From: Pseudomonas sp. S35
Lineage (GTDB): Bacteria > Pseudomonadota > Gammaproteobacteria > Pseudomonadales > Pseudomonadaceae
Length of the DNA stretch: 64,000 bases
Assembly (NCBI RefSeq): GCF_009866765.1
Contig: NZ_CP019431.1
Location: 1,922,001 to 1,986,000 of the forward strand
Reading direction: 5' to 3'
Each line of letters opens with the position of its first letter. Within the stretch, counting starts at the first letter, position 1. The translations under genes and the position numbers were made by a program. Under the pieces are notes generated by a model that made no database searches, was not told the DNA's origin, and saw only the letters and a list, made by a program, of their open reading frames with translations. Below are positions 50,983 to 60,756 of this stretch, piece after piece.

Positions 50983-52314
50983 TTATTGCGGGCTGGAGCG
51001 TCCCGTCATCTCCCGCGCCATTTCGGTGGCGTAGCTGTCGGTCATGCCGGCGATAAAGTCGATCATGCGCAGGAACGATGCGTGCAGCGGCCATGCCGGG
51101 TCCGGAGCGTTGTTGCCGAGCAGATCGAGAATACGTCGGTTCTTGAAGGACGGTGTGCGGCCACCGTGCTGCTCCAGAGCCGCCCCACAAAAGGCGTTCA
51201 GGAGAATTTCGAGGGTGGTGTAGGCGCCGATCTCGTGCAGGGTCTTGCGCTTGTCCTGGAAGATTTTCTTGCGCGCCATGTCTTTGGCATCCAGCACGCA
51301 GCGCTTGGCCGGGCCGTGCATGTGCTCCACCAGGTCGCCGGGCAGGGTACCGGCCAGCAAGGCATCCTGCTGTTCGACGAAGGCCCGTGCGGCGGCGTTG
51401 GTCAAGTGCTCGATGGCCTTGCCGCGCAGGATCGCCAGCTTGCGTCGGCGCGAGTCCTGGGCACCGAGTTGGCGATAGGTCTGCGGCAAGTCATCGCCGA
51501 CCAGGTCGAGCAACAGCGATTCGACTTCGGCGTATTCCAGCAACTCCATTTCCAGGCCATCTTCCAGGTCGATCAAGGCGTAGCAGATGTCATCCGCCGC
51601 CTCCATCAGATAAACCAGCGGATGGCGGGCCCAGCGTTGTTCTTCGAGTTGCGGCAGACCCAACTTGTGGGCGATCTGTTCCAGGATCGGCAGCTCGCTC
51701 TGGTAACAGCCGAACTTGTGTTTTTTATAGCCCAGGGAGTCGGCGTGGCGGGCGGTCCAGGGGTATTTCAAGTAAGTGCCCAGGGTTGCGAAGGTCAGTC
51801 GCGTACCGCCGTCGAACTGGTGGTACTCCAACTGGGTCAGCACCCGGAAGCCTTGGGCGTTGCCCTCGAAATTGAGGAAGTCATTGCGCTCGGCGCTGCT
51901 CATGTCATCCAGCCAGCCGCGCCCCGCCGCCTGTTGGAACCAGTGGCGGATGGCATCTTCGCCAGAGTGGCCGAATGGCGGGTTGCCGATGTCGTGGGCC
52001 AGGCAGGCCGACTGCACCACCATGCCCAGGTCGCTCGGGTCGCACCAGTCGGGCAAGGCGCTGCGCAGGGTTTCGCCGACGCGCATACCCAGGGAGCGGC
52101 CCACGCAACTGACTTCCAGGGAGTGGGTCAGGCGCGTGTGGATATGGTCGTTACTCGACACCGGGTGCACTTGGGTCTTGCGGCCCAGGCGGCGGAACGC
52201 ACCGGAGAAGATGATGCGGTCATGGTCTTTGTGGAACGGGCTGCGGCCAAGTTCTTCCGGGCTGTGCAGGGGCTTTCCAAGACGTTCGCGGGTAAGCAGG
52301 GTGGGCCAATCCAA
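50983..52314 (-). CDS. dgt: Deoxyguanosinetriphosphate triphosphohydrolase-like protein
   Basis: A 443-residue HD-domain dNTPase (splits dGTP or other dNTPs into nucleoside and triphosphate). HD motifs: [21 protein letters not shown] and [22 protein letters not shown]. The start I choose is TTG 52314 ([20 protein letters not shown]), with GGAGAG ten bases upstream; this gives the length of Pseudomonas homologues. An ATG at 52377 would add 21 residues of low-complexity. Confidence 0.9.
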   Translation of the reverse strand: MDWPTLLTRERLGKPLHSPEELGRSPFHKDHDRIIFSGAFRRLGRKTQVHPVSSNDHIHTRLTHSLEVSCVGRSLGMRVGETLRSALPDWCDPSDLGMVVQSACLAHDIGNPPFGHSGEDAIRHWFQQAAGRGWLDDMSSAERNDFLNFEGNAQGFRVLTQLEYHQFDGGTRLTFATLGTYLKYPWTARHADSLGYKKHKFGCYQSELPILEQIAHKLGLPQLEEQRWARHPLVYLMEAADDICYALIDLEDGLEMELLEYAEVESLLLDLVGDDLPQTYRQLGAQDSRRRKLAILRGKAIEHLTNAAARAFVEQQDALLAGTLPGDLVEHMHGPAKRCVLDAKDMARKKIFQDKRKTLHEIGAYTTLEILLNAFCGAALEQHGGRTPSFKNRRILDLLGNNAPDPAWPLHASFLRMIDFIAGMTDSYATEMAREMTGRSSPQ

Positions 52315-52385
52315 GGCGGGTACTCTCCGTGCGGTGAATGACCCTCCCAGCTTCCCGTTTCCGCCTTGGCGGGGCAAGCGAAAAT

Positions 52386-53549
52386 CTACAACCCGGCCGC
52401 ATCGATATCGATTAACAGCAAGCGCTGACCGTTGTCGAAGAATTGTCCGGCGGTGAGGCAGTACTGGTTAGTGGTGGCATCGCGGTAGGTCGAGGACAGG
52501 GTGAGGCGTCGTTCGTCCCAGCCCTCGGCCAGCAGGTGATAAAAATACGGGCGCCACGACCAGTTGTGGCCCAGGTAGCGGCTGTCGGCTTGCCAGGCAT
52601 CCTGGCGCCATTCGAAGTTGGGCGTGAGTTGCGTGCCATGCCGGTCGCACTGGTAGAAACGCAGCAGCCAAGGAAAGTCTGGTAGTTGTGGCAAAAGGGA
52701 CAGTGGCGCGTGGCCCAGGGCCCAGCTCTGCAGTATTTTCATCAACTCGGCCAATTGCTGGCGCAGTTGCATGATGCGTCCGCGTTCTGCCAGTTTCTGC
52801 TGGACGTACACGCTGCGCAGTTGAGCAAAACGGGGCACGAAGGCTTCGGCGGCGAACCAGTCCAACTGCGCCTGGGCAAATAGATAGCCCTGCACATACC
52901 GCGAACCGCATTCCAGGGCGAAGCTCAGTTGCGCCTCGGTTTCAACGCCTTCGGCGATAATCCAGCAACCGGTCTTTTCCGCCATCTGAGCCAGCGCGCG
53001 TACCACGTCACTGCTAGGCCCGCCTCGGGCGGCTTCCTGGAATAAACGCATGTCCAGCTTGAGAATGTCCGGCTGCAACGCCAATACCCGGTCGAGCTGG
53101 GAGTAGCCAGCGCCAAAGTCATCGATAGCGATACGCGCGCCAGCTTCGCGATAGCGTGCCACCACGTCGGCCAAGCGTTGGATATCGCCGCCCAGTTCGG
53201 TGATCTCGAACACGATGCGCTGAGGATCGACCCCGTGACTGTCTATCTGTTTCAGGCTCGGCAGCGCTTGGCCCGGGCGCAGACGGTTAATCCAGCGTGG
53301 CGAGATATTCAGGCTCAGGAACCAGTCATCGGGGGCTTCATGCAGGCGGCTCAATGCGTTGTCGCGAATCTGCCGATCAAGTCGGCGCAAAGTCACGCCC
53401 GGCGTGCGCGGGTCAGCAAACAACGGGCCCACGGACTGCAAGCGGCCGTCAGCCTGGCGCAGGCGGCCTAACGCCTCGACGCCGGCAATGCGCCCGGTGG
53501 CGGTGTCGATAAACGGCTGGAAGCAGGCAAGCGGTTGCCCGTCGATCAC
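52386..53549 (-). CDS. EAL-domain c-di-GMP phosphodiesterase with C-terminal sensory region
   Basis: A 387-residue soluble protein. The EAL domain (residues about 1-240) has the key residues: [52 protein letters not shown] and VQGYLFAQ, so activity is expected. Residues about 265-385 ([14 protein letters not shown]) resemble the PAS-like C-terminal domain of YkuI. No membrane helix. Start ATG 53549 ([13 protein letters not shown]). Separated from dgt by a short gap. Confidence 0.88.
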   Translation of the reverse strand: MIDGQPLACFQPFIDTATGRIAGVEALGRLRQADGRLQSVGPLFADPRTPGVTLRRLDRQIRDNALSRLHEAPDDWFLSLNISPRWINRLRPGQALPSLKQIDSHGVDPQRIVFEITELGGDIQRLADVVARYREAGARIAIDDFGAGYSQLDRVLALQPDILKLDMRLFQEAARGGPSSDVVRALAQMAEKTGCWIIAEGVETEAQLSFALECGSRYVQGYLFAQAQLDWFAAEAFVPRFAQLRSVYVQQKLAERGRIMQLRQQLAELMKILQSWALGHAPLSLLPQLPDFPWLLRFYQCDRHGTQLTPNFEWRQDAWQADSRYLGHNWSWRPYFYHLLAEGWDERRLTLSSTYRDATTNQYCLTAGQFFDNGQRLLLIDIDAAGL

Positions 53550-53572
53550 GGGGCCTCCTTAACGAGGTGGCG

Positions 53573-53608
53573 AAAAAAGGCCCGGCCTTTGAAGAAGAAG
53601 GCCGGGCC
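53573..53608 (-). terminator. Terminator of the YqjD-type operon
   Basis: GGCCCGGCCTT (53579-53589) pairs perfectly with AAGGCCGGGCC (53598-53608). The A run at 53573-53578 is a T run on the minus strand. It ends the operon of 54687-53641 before the EAL gene. Confidence 0.92.
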
Positions 53609-53640
53609 GATTCTGTTTGCAAGAATGCAGCCAGCAGGGC

Positions 53641-53982
53641 TCAGCCTTTGCGTGAAGTACCTGCCATCGCCAATTTGATCAACGGGATCAAACCCGCGCC
53701 CAGCCGTACCAGACGGGTCAGGCTGCTGATGCTGCCGCCCTTGGCACCCTTGCCGGTAAAGAAGCCCATCAGTGTCACCGCCGCCACGCCCCACAGCGGC
53801 GCGTGCTTGATGCCCAGGCTGTCCTGCCAGTTGTGGCGCATGTCGCGCACCTTGTGCAGGGGCGCCATCAACTGTTGGGACTCGTGGCGGATCTCCTGGC
53901 GGTGCATTTCCATGCGCAGGCGGATCAGCGCCTTGCGCATTTCCCGGCGTGAGGTGTTTTGCGGGATCTCAGTCAGGCTCAT
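53641..53982 (-). CDS. Small membrane-associated protein, YqjK-like
   Basis: A 113-residue protein, with a basic, charged N-terminus (RREMRKALIRLRMEMHRQEIRHESQQL) and a hydrophobic segment near residues 65-78, then LTRLVRLGAGLIPLIKLAMAG near the C-terminus. Function unknown. It is the third gene of a tight operon with a holin-type and a DUF883 gene; the start overlaps the end of the previous gene by 4 bases. Confidence 0.8.
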   Translation of the reverse strand: MSLTEIPQNTSRREMRKALIRLRMEMHRQEIRHESQQLMAPLHKVRDMRHNWQDSLGIKHAPLWGVAAVTLMGFFTGKGAKGGSISSLTRLVRLGAGLIPLIKLAMAGTSRKG

Positions 53983-54368
53983 GGCAGCAGGCGCTCCCGG
54001 TCATTGGCCAGCTCTTCAAGCGTGGCGTGGAAGGGCGTGGACTCATCGAACACCGCCGCTTTCAAGCGCACCCCGCAGAACGCGGCGGCGAGGCTGTAGA
54101 ACACGCAGAGGCAGATGATCCCCGTGAGGCGATAGCCGGTGTCCCATACCAGGATCATCACCAGTGTCGATAAACCCACCAGCAGCAACAGGGCAAACAC
54201 CAGGGCCAAACCGGCAAACAACAGCAGGCTGACGGTGCGCGCCTTCTGCTCCTGCAATTCGATGCCGAACAGTTCGACGTGGCTGTGCAACAAGCCTAGA
54301 ACGGCCGCGCCCAGGCGTCGTGAGGTTGAACTTGCGCCCGTGGCCGAGCCGCTTTCGCCGATAGACAT
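53979..54368 (-). CDS. Phage-holin-like membrane protein, YqjE type
   Basis: A 129-residue protein with two helices (FAGLALVFALLLLVGLSTLVMILVWD and GIICLCVFYSLAAAFCGVRL). The first 40 residues, LGAAVLGLLHSHVELFGIELQEQK, are a conserved amphipathic segment of the family. Such proteins accompany ribosome-associated YqjD/ElaB proteins. No lytic role is implied. Confidence 0.85.
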   Translation of the reverse strand: MSIGESGSATGASSTSRRLGAAVLGLLHSHVELFGIELQEQKARTVSLLLFAGLALVFALLLLVGLSTLVMILVWDTGYRLTGIICLCVFYSLAAAFCGVRLKAAVFDESTPFHATLEELANDRERLLP

Positions 54369-54372
54369 AGGA

Positions 54373-54687
54373 TTAGCGCCTTGTAGCCAACAGACCGATC
54401 AAAAAGCCCACGCCGGCGGCAATGCCCACCGACTGCCAGGGGTTGGCCTGCACGTAGTCTTCGGTGGCGGTGACCGCCGCCTGGCCGCGTTCGCGTAGCG
54501 AATCTTCGGTCAGTTGCAGGGTTTCACGGGCCTTGAGCAGGCTCTCATGGATCTTGCTGCGCAGTTCGTCGGCCTGGTCACCGGCCAGGATCGCGGTGTC
54601 ATCCAGTAACTTTTCGGTGTCGCTGACCAGGGTTTGAAAATCCGCCATCAGTATTTCTTGGGCGGTCTGTGCTGTTTTTCTGGCCAT
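54373..54687 (-). CDS. DUF883 family protein, ElaB/YqjD type
   Basis: A 104-residue protein: a helical charged region (DTEKLLDDTAILAGDQADELRSKIHESLLKARETLQLTEDSLRERGQ) followed by a C-terminal TM helix ending GFLIGLLATRR. In E. coli these tail-anchored proteins bind ribosomes in stationary phase and inhibit growth. First gene of the operon; GGAG six bases upstream of ATG 54687. Confidence 0.93.
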   Translation of the reverse strand: MARKTAQTAQEILMADFQTLVSDTEKLLDDTAILAGDQADELRSKIHESLLKARETLQLTEDSLRERGQAAVTATEDYVQANPWQSVGIAAGVGFLIGLLATRR

Positions 54688-55033
54688 GGTTATCTCCGTG
54701 ATGGGCTGATCTGTACGTGTGGTTTCGAGTCACCGGCATCGGTGAAGGTTCAGTGCAATTGTGTGGTACAGCTTTTGCTTTGCCTTGGTGCGCACGCCTT
54801 GGGGCTTGCGCTGAATCTGGGCGGTAAGGCCTCTGGCCATCAAAAACCTTACCCTAAATAACTCAAACTCGCGGAAAAACCCTGTCGGCATCAGCCTGTT
54901 GTGTTGATCGCTGCGCTAAAGCGGTTCACGCCCTCTGAAGAGGGGCGGTGCCGGTGGTGCCAATTTAGTGCGCGCAATCGTGGCTTGAACCGCTTTGGTG
55001 CTTTTTGCCTTGAATGCAGGCCTGCCAACCTCC
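54688..55033. other. Intergenic region between the YqjD-type operon and amt
   Basis: About 345 bases with no gene. It must hold two divergent promoters, but no clear consensus match stands out. CGGAGATAACC (54688-54698 read on the minus strand) is the ribosome site for DUF883. A GTG/TTG-based extension of the ammonium transporter into 54995-55033 is possible. Confidence 0.4.
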
Positions 55034-56242
55034 ATGGACAATTTGCAAAGTGCGGTGGACACCCTGGTCCACAGCTCCAACACCCTGTTTATCCTGATCG
55101 GTGCAGTCATGGTGCTGGCCATGCACGCCGGCTTCGCGTTCCTCGAAGTCGGCACCGTGCGCCAGAAAAACCAGGTCAACGCCTTGTCGAAGATCCTCAG
55201 TGACTTCGCCATCTCCACCTTGGCCTATTTCTTTATAGGCTATTGGATCTCCTACGGCGTGAGCTTCATGCAACCGGCGGCGGTGATCAGCGCCGACCAT
55301 GGCTATGGCCTGGTGAAGTTCTTCTTCCTGCTGACGTTTGCGGCAGCGATCCCGGCGATCATCTCCGGCGGCATTGCCGAGCGGGCCAAGTTCGCTCCGC
55401 AGTTGTGCGCCACCGCGTTGATCGTGGCGTTTATCTACCCGTTTTTCGAAGGCATGGTGTGGAACGGCAATTTCGGCCTGCAAGCCTGGTTGCTCGCCAC
55501 CTTTGGCGCCAGTTTCCATGATTTCGCCGGCTCCGTGGTGGTACACGCCATGGGCGGCTGGCTGGCGCTGGCGGCGGTGTTGCTGCTGGGCCCGCGTAAT
55601 GGCCGTTACCGGGAAGGGCGGCTGGTGGCGTTCGCGCCGTCGAGCATTCCATTTCTCGCGCTGGGTTCGTGGATCCTCATCGTCGGCTGGTTCGGTTTTA
55701 ACGTGATGAGCGCGCAAACCCTCAACGGCGTCAGCGGCCTGGTGGCGGTCAACTCGTTGATGGCCATGGTCGGCGGCACCGTTGCTGCGCTGGTGATTGG
55801 CCGCAATGATCCGGGCTTCCTGCACAACGGCCCGCTGGCCGGGCTGGTGGCGATCTGCGCTGGTTCCGACCTGATGCACCCGGTGGGCGCTCTGGTGACC
55901 GGTGTGGTCGCCGGCGGGCTGTTCGTGTGGTGCTTTATCGCGGCCCAGGATCGCTGGAAGATCGACGACGTGCTGGGTGTGTGGCCGTTGCATGGCCTGT
56001 GTGGTGTGTGGGGCGGCATCGCCTGTGGCATCTTTGGCCAAACGGCGTTGGGCGGCTTGGGCGGCGTGAGTCTGATCAGCCAGTTGATTGGCACTGGCCT
56101 CGGCGTGGCGGTGGCGTTTGGTGGTGGCCTGCTGGTGTATGGCGTGATCAAGCGCGTCGGTGGGCTGCGCCTGAGTCAGGAACAGGAGTATTACGGCGCT
56201 GACCTGTCGATCCACAAGATCGGCGCGGTCAGTCAGGATTGA
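55034..56242 (+). CDS. Ammonium transporter, Amt family
   Basis: A 402-residue transporter with about 11 helices. The Amt signature is GASFHDFAGSVVVHAMGGWLALAAVLLLGPR; the pore histidines are in VVHAMGG and WPLHGLCGVWGG. The N-terminus MDNLQSAVDTLVHSSNTLFILIGAVMVLAMHAGFAF is typical. No good ribosome site precedes ATG 55034, and the upstream frame is open to 54995. No glnK gene is adjacent, unlike the amtB-glnK pair. Confidence 0.9.
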   Translation: MDNLQSAVDTLVHSSNTLFILIGAVMVLAMHAGFAFLEVGTVRQKNQVNALSKILSDFAISTLAYFFIGYWISYGVSFMQPAAVISADHGYGLVKFFFLLTFAAAIPAIISGGIAERAKFAPQLCATALIVAFIYPFFEGMVWNGNFGLQAWLLATFGASFHDFAGSVVVHAMGGWLALAAVLLLGPRNGRYREGRLVAFAPSSIPFLALGSWILIVGWFGFNVMSAQTLNGVSGLVAVNSLMAMVGGTVAALVIGRNDPGFLHNGPLAGLVAICAGSDLMHPVGALVTGVVAGGLFVWCFIAAQDRWKIDDVLGVWPLHGLCGVWGGIACGIFGQTALGGLGGVSLISQLIGTGLGVAVAFGGGLLVYGVIKRVGGLRLSQEQEYYGADLSIHKIGAVSQD

Positions 56243-57965
56243 TCGGGGCTTCTTCGTCGTTGTTCGGTTGCGAGTAAAAACCGTGCAGCACGCGGTAGCG
56301 GTTGTGCCGCACTTCATCGACCCGTGCCTGCACCTGTTGGTCCGGCAGGCCCAGCAGGATCAGGGCATGGGAGGCGAGCATCAGGCTCGACTCCAACAGC
56401 TCGGGTACCACTTCACTGGCGCCCGCGGCTTTGAGTTCGGCCCACTGGCTATCGTCGCGCGTGCGCACCAGGATGGGCACTTCGGGGTTGATCCGGCGCG
56501 CCTCCTTCAATACCACCAAGGCGACATCGCTGTTGTCCACCGCAATCACCACCAACCGCGCGCGTTCGAGGCCCACCGCACTGAGCAGGGCGCCGCGACG
56601 ACAGTCGCCATAATGCACGCTACTGTCCTCGGTGGCGGCCTCCTGCACCCGTTCCGGGTCGTCATCCAAGGCGATAAAGGCTTGTTGCTCCCGGCGCAGA
56701 AAACGTCCGATGGACTGCCCGACACGGCCGTAGCCGCAGATCACCGCATGGCCGCGCAACTCGGCGTTGAGCGCAGTGATTTCCTCCAGTTGCACTTGCT
56801 GGTTGGGCTTGCGGTGCAGGCGCAGGGCAATCGCCGGTGCGGCGCGTAACAGCAGTGGCGTCAGCAGCATCGAGCAGAACGTGGCGGCGAGCAGCAGGCC
56901 ATTGAACTCATCCGGAATCAGCCGGCTTTGCTGCATCTGCGCCATCAGGGCAAAACAGAACTCACCGCCTTGGGCCAGGGCCAGGCCGCTGCGCCAGGCG
57001 GTTTCGCTGTCGCTGCCGCGCAGCTTGACCAGCACCGCCACCACGCAGCCTTTGACCAGCATCAGCGTGAGGGTCAGGCCGAGGATCAGCAGGCTGTGGC
57101 TGATGAACAACTGCAGGTCGATCAACATGCCGATGCTGACAAAAAACAGCCCCAGCAGGATGTCGCGAAACGGTCGGATATCCGCTTCGATCTGATGGCG
57201 GTAGTGGCTTTCGCCCAACAGCATGCCAGCCAGGAAGGCGCCAAGGGCCGGGGACAGGCCCAACAAATGGGTCAGCCAGGCGGTCAGCAACACGATCACC
57301 AATGCCAGCAGCACAAACAACTCCGCCGAATGGGACGCGGCGACTTCACGGAACAGGCGCGGTAACAACCAGCGACTGGCCAGCAGCAGGCCGACAAACA
57401 GCACCACGGTTTTGCCCAAGGTCAACGGCAGCGCCCAGTACCAGGCCTGGTCGCTGCTGCCGGCAAACACCGGCACCAGGGTCAGCAGCAACACCGCCAC
57501 CACGTCTTGGAACAACAGCACGCCAATCGCGTTCTGGCCATGGCTGCTGAAAATTTCCCCAAGGCTGGTCAGTTCCTTGCTGACGATGGCCGTGGACGAC
57601 AACGCCAATCCCGCACCCAGCAGCAGGGCGATGCCGGGCGCCACACCAAAGCCGATCAACAAGCCACCCAGCACCACGCTGCAACCCAGCACCTGCAAAC
57701 TGCCCAGGCCAAACACGACGCGGCGCAGGGCGAGCATCTTGGTCAGGGAAAACTCCAGCCCCAGGGAAAACAGCAGGAACACCACGCCCAGTTCTGCAAG
57801 GTCGGGCAGTTCTTCGCTGTCATTCACCCAGTCGAGGGCGGTGGGCCCCACGGCCAGGCCCACACACAGGTAGCCCAGCACGGGCGGCAATCTCAGACGG
57901 CGAAAGAGGGCAATCATCACCAGGGATGAGGCCAGGATGATCAGCAGGTTGGCGAACACAAGCAT
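56229..57965 (-). CDS. Kef-type cation:proton antiporter (CPA2)
   Basis: A 578-residue protein: 12-13 membrane helices (residues 1-375; signature LGYLCVGLAVGPTAL, GAGLALSSTAIVSKEL) and a TrkA-N/RCK domain (GHAVICGYGRVGQSIGRFLRREQQAFIALDDDPERV) at about 400-530. It exports K+ or Na+ against protons. GGAG lies directly against ATG 57965, so GTG 57959 (FANLLIILA) with spacing six is possible. The 3' end overlaps amt (stop 56242) by 14 bases. Confidence 0.9.
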   Translation of the reverse strand: MLVFANLLIILASSLVMIALFRRLRLPPVLGYLCVGLAVGPTALDWVNDSEELPDLAELGVVFLLFSLGLEFSLTKMLALRRVVFGLGSLQVLGCSVVLGGLLIGFGVAPGIALLLGAGLALSSTAIVSKELTSLGEIFSSHGQNAIGVLLFQDVVAVLLLTLVPVFAGSSDQAWYWALPLTLGKTVVLFVGLLLASRWLLPRLFREVAASHSAELFVLLALVIVLLTAWLTHLLGLSPALGAFLAGMLLGESHYRHQIEADIRPFRDILLGLFFVSIGMLIDLQLFISHSLLILGLTLTLMLVKGCVVAVLVKLRGSDSETAWRSGLALAQGGEFCFALMAQMQQSRLIPDEFNGLLLAATFCSMLLTPLLLRAAPAIALRLHRKPNQQVQLEEITALNAELRGHAVICGYGRVGQSIGRFLRREQQAFIALDDDPERVQEAATEDSSVHYGDCRRGALLSAVGLERARLVVIAVDNSDVALVVLKEARRINPEVPILVRTRDDSQWAELKAAGASEVVPELLESSLMLASHALILLGLPDQQVQARVDEVRHNRYRVLHGFYSQPNNDEEAPINPD

Positions 57966-58112
57966 CTCCGTTGCAGGGTGAGCGGGCAAAAAGCCGAGAG
58001 AGTCGCTGAATCAGTTATAGAACATGCTGATCTGGGTCAGGGTTTGTCGGCTCGCCACAAGGGAAGGGCAGGCTTAGAATAACGGCCTGTTTTCTGATCA
58101 GGTCCATTTGCC

Positions 58113-58349
58113 ATGCTTGCTGAATGCCAGCTGTTCGGCACCCTGGGTTGCCATCTATGTGAGATCGCCGAAGCCGAAATCATGCCGCTCGTCGAACACG
58201 GGTTACTGGTTGAACTGGTGGATATCACCGACCCCGAGGACCTCACCGGAGCCTATGGCCTGCGGATTCCGGTGCTTCGGCGGGTAGATACCGGTGCCGA
58301 ACTGGATTGGCCCTTCGACACCGAACAGGTTGTCGCCTTCCTACGCTGA
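58113..58349 (+). CDS. Glutaredoxin-family small protein
   Basis: A 78-residue protein with CHLC redox motif (GTLGCHLCEIAEAE) and the RIPVLRRVDTG cis-proline segment, the pattern of the DUF836/glutaredoxin-like group. It may reduce disulfides or be a partner of an iron-sulfur pathway. The ATG has no strong ribosome site; ATTTGCC precedes. Confidence 0.85.
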   Translation: MLAECQLFGTLGCHLCEIAEAEIMPLVEHGLLVELVDITDPEDLTGAYGLRIPVLRRVDTGAELDWPFDTEQVVAFLR

Positions 58350-58423
58350 GGTTTCTGCGATGGCGGATTACCCGATATTGCGTTACTGTATGTTTGTACA
58401 GCGATTGAATAGAGGGAACGCCC

Positions 58424-58759
58424 GTGGTGAATGTTGAACAACTGAAAAGCAGCGTCAATCGCATGTCTGCCGACGTCGTGCGCGACGCGGTGAACGAGCT
58501 GCGCCTTGATGGCCTGGTCACGGAAGGCAAGACGCCATTTAACAAAGTGCATTTCAATACTTGCTTTGCCGAGATCGAAGCGCTGTTCCAGCGCGCCGGT
58601 TATCACAAGCAACTGGATGTGGTGGGTTACCAGGGCTTGCTCTACGCCTTGTACGATCCGGGTCGTTGGGAAGCGGTAGAGGTATTGCGCTGGCTCAAGG
58701 AGTTCACCGAAGCGGCCAGTACATCGCCGGTCCTGCGGGCGCAATTGGCCAAGGCCTGA
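58424..58759 (+). CDS. Conserved hypothetical protein
   Basis: A 111-residue soluble protein: VNVEQLKSSVNRMSADVVRDAVNELRLDGLVTEGK, then FNTCFAEIEALFQRAGYHKQLDVVGYQGLLYALYDPGRWEAVEVLRWLKEF. Mostly helical; no known function. Start GTG 58424 with GAGGG upstream. The orientation and closeness to the glutaredoxin-like and pseudouridine synthase genes suggest one transcript. Confidence 0.82.
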   Translation: MVNVEQLKSSVNRMSADVVRDAVNELRLDGLVTEGKTPFNKVHFNTCFAEIEALFQRAGYHKQLDVVGYQGLLYALYDPGRWEAVEVLRWLKEFTEAASTSPVLRAQLAKA

Positions 58760-58831
58760 GATCCGCCCTAGGCTGAGTCCCGCTTCATGCGGGATAATGC
58801 CCGTCGGTTTTTCAAGGCTTTGAGCATCGGC

Positions 58832-59722
58832 ATGTCCACTTCCGGTTTTTCCGCGTCCCAGCACCAAGCCAGCACCCTGTACTTGCCGCCCGGCGCATGG
58901 GCCACCGTCCTCGATTGCCTGTGCGACCACTTCACGGCCATCAGCCGCGAACACTGGTTGGACCGCATCGCCCGCGGGCGGGTGTTGGATATCAATGGCA
59001 GTCCGATCCGTCAGGACCTGCCGTATAAGGAAGGCCTGTGCATTTACTACTTCCGTGAAGTGCCCAACGAAAAAGTGATCCCGGTACAGGAAACCATCCT
59101 GTACGCCGATGAACACCTGGTGGTGGCTGATAAACCGCACTTCCTGCCGGTGACGCCGGCCGGCGAGTATGTCGAGCAAACCTTGTTGCGCCGCCTGATT
59201 CGCCGCCTGGACAACCCGTCGCTGGTGCCCTTGCACCGTATCGACCGACACACCGCCGGGCTGGTGCTGTTCTCGGCCAACCCAGTCAGCCGTTCGGCCT
59301 ATCAGCAACTGTTCCCGACCCGCCAGATTGACAAATTCTACGAAGCCATCGCCCCGGCCTTGCCTGGGCTGACCTTCCCGTTGGTGCACAAAAGCCGCCT
59401 GGTGGACGGCGAGCCGTTCTTCCGCATGCAGGAAGGTGAGGGCGCCAGCAACACTGAAACGGCTGTGCAGGTGCGCGAAACAAACGGCGACCTATGGCGC
59501 TACGGCCTGTTCCCCGTGACGGGCAAGAAGCACCAACTGCGCGTGCACATGACTGCGCTGGGGGCGAGTATCTGCAACGACCCGTTCTACCCGGACGTGA
59601 TCAAGGATGCCGTGGACGATTACGCCAACCCCCTCAAGCTGTTGGCCCAGGGCGTGCGGTTTATCGACCCGGTCACGGGTGAAGAACGCCGTTTTCGCAG
59701 CCAGATCACCCTCGACTGGTAA
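58832..59722 (+). CDS. RluA-family pseudouridine synthase
   Basis: A 296-residue enzyme that isomerises uridine in rRNA or tRNA. The catalytic Asp is in PLHRIDRHTAGLVLFS; also PVTPAGEYVEQTLLRRL, KHQLRVHMTALGASICNDPFYP. The N-terminus lacks the usual S4 domain pattern but has ATVLDCLCDHFTAISREHWLDRIARGRV in its place. Start ATG 58832 (MSTSGFSASQHQ); ATG 58787 would add 15 residues. Confidence 0.88.
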   Translation: MSTSGFSASQHQASTLYLPPGAWATVLDCLCDHFTAISREHWLDRIARGRVLDINGSPIRQDLPYKEGLCIYYFREVPNEKVIPVQETILYADEHLVVADKPHFLPVTPAGEYVEQTLLRRLIRRLDNPSLVPLHRIDRHTAGLVLFSANPVSRSAYQQLFPTRQIDKFYEAIAPALPGLTFPLVHKSRLVDGEPFFRMQEGEGASNTETAVQVRETNGDLWRYGLFPVTGKKHQLRVHMTALGASICNDPFYPDVIKDAVDDYANPLKLLAQGVRFIDPVTGEERRFRSQITLDW

Positions 59723-59735
59723 CCCTCGGAAACGA

Positions 59736-59760
59736 CAAGGCCCGCACGAGGCGGGCCTTG
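59736..59760. terminator. Terminator between convergent genes
   Basis: CAAGGCCCGC (59736-59745) pairs perfectly with GCGGGCCTTG (59751-59760) around ACGAG. It separates the pseudouridine synthase and YgdR-type lipoprotein genes. Confidence 0.8.
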
Positions 59761-59777
59761 GTGGCAAACGCTAAGAC

Positions 59778-59999
59778 TTACAGGTCTTTAACGGTGCGGA
59801 CCTGATCCTTGTTGATGCGGGTCTGCTTGCCGTCCAGTTGTTCGAACTCGTAGAAGCCCGAATCCTTATCGAATTTAGGGGTGTCGACGGCCTGGATTTC
59901 GCGACCGTCATTCAGGGTGATCACTGTAGGCGAAGCGCAACCGGCGAGGGTAGCGAGGCCCAGTGCAAGCATGAGAGCGGCGATGGTCCGTTGAGTCAT
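59778..59999 (-). CDS. YgdI/YgdR-family lipoprotein
   Basis: A 73-residue lipoprotein. The signal peptide ends in the lipobox LAGC (MTQRTIAALMLALGLATLAGC), followed by the SH3-like YgdI/R core: SPTVITLNDGREIQAVDTPKFDKDSGFYEFEQLDGKQTRINKDQVRTV. Function unknown, envelope-located. GGAG upstream of ATG 59999. Confidence 0.93.
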   Translation of the reverse strand: MTQRTIAALMLALGLATLAGCASPTVITLNDGREIQAVDTPKFDKDSGFYEFEQLDGKQTRINKDQVRTVKDL

Positions 60000-60077
60000 G
60001 GGTTTGTCTCCGAGAGAATACTTTTGAGTGCTGACCTTGAGACGCGTAACACGCCGTCAAAGTTCCTTGTGCGAGGT

Positions 60078-60680
60078 TCATTCTGACACGCCGGACCTTG
60101 GGTGCAACAGCTGCGGTGTATTCAGATTGTCCAGGCGTGGATCGTCCGCCGGGCATTGCACACCGATGCCGCCCAGTTGCAGGAAGATCTTGCGTGGGCT
60201 GCGTTCGCCCGCGTGCCAAGCCTGTTCTATCTCGGCTTGCAGGTAGGTCGGGATGATGCAGATCAACGGTTCCCAGAATTCGCCGTGACGCACCATGACG
60301 GGCCAGAGCGGATTGCGTTGCACGGTGTCACGCAGGGCGCTCAGCAATTGAGTGTCGATGGTGGGCACATCACACGGCAATACCAACAGATGCGCATGGC
60401 GCGCCGCCGCCAAGCCCGCGCGGATGCCGGCGAGCGGGCCAGGGAAGTCCGGGCTGTCATCGCTCACCAGGCGGTCGGCGTAGGGGGCGTAGCGATCATG
60501 GTTACGGTTGCACGAGATGATCAGGTCGTCTGTCAGCGGGCGTGTCAGGCGCTGTAAGTGGGCAATCAGAGGTTGGCCGCGCCACTCCAGCAGCCCTTTA
60601 TCCTGGCCGCCCATGCGTTGGCCGCGGCCACCGGCCAATAGCAGAATCGAACAGGGCAGGGGCGAAGAATCGAGTGACAT
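60078..60680 (-). CDS. mobA: Molybdenum cofactor guanylyltransferase MobA
   Basis: A 200-residue GTP-dependent enzyme attaching GMP to molybdopterin. Nucleotide motif [27 protein letters not shown], then [18 protein letters not shown] and VLPCDVPTI (metal Asp). Start ATG 60680 ([14 protein letters not shown]). Divergent from moaB, 76 bases apart, so the Mo-cofactor genes share a promoter region. Confidence 0.95.
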   Translation of the reverse strand: MSLDSSPLPCSILLLAGGRGQRMGGQDKGLLEWRGQPLIAHLQRLTRPLTDDLIISCNRNHDRYAPYADRLVSDDSPDFPGPLAGIRAGLAAARHAHLLVLPCDVPTIDTQLLSALRDTVQRNPLWPVMVRHGEFWEPLICIIPTYLQAEIEQAWHAGERSPRKIFLQLGGIGVQCPADDPRLDNLNTPQLLHPRSGVSE

Positions 60681-60756
60681 GGCGGTTCCGCTGCGGCAGG
60701 TAAATAGGGGCCTGTGATATAACACCGGGCTGTTCCTTCGACAACTGGACCGTGCC

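Noticed and set aside
50977..52341. Long plus-strand open frame opposite dgt
   Set aside because: The HD motifs of dGTPase are on the minus strand.
54965..56317. 450-residue open frame opposite amt
   Set aside because: Histidine-, glutamine- and arginine-rich translation with no domain; amt motifs are on the plus strand.
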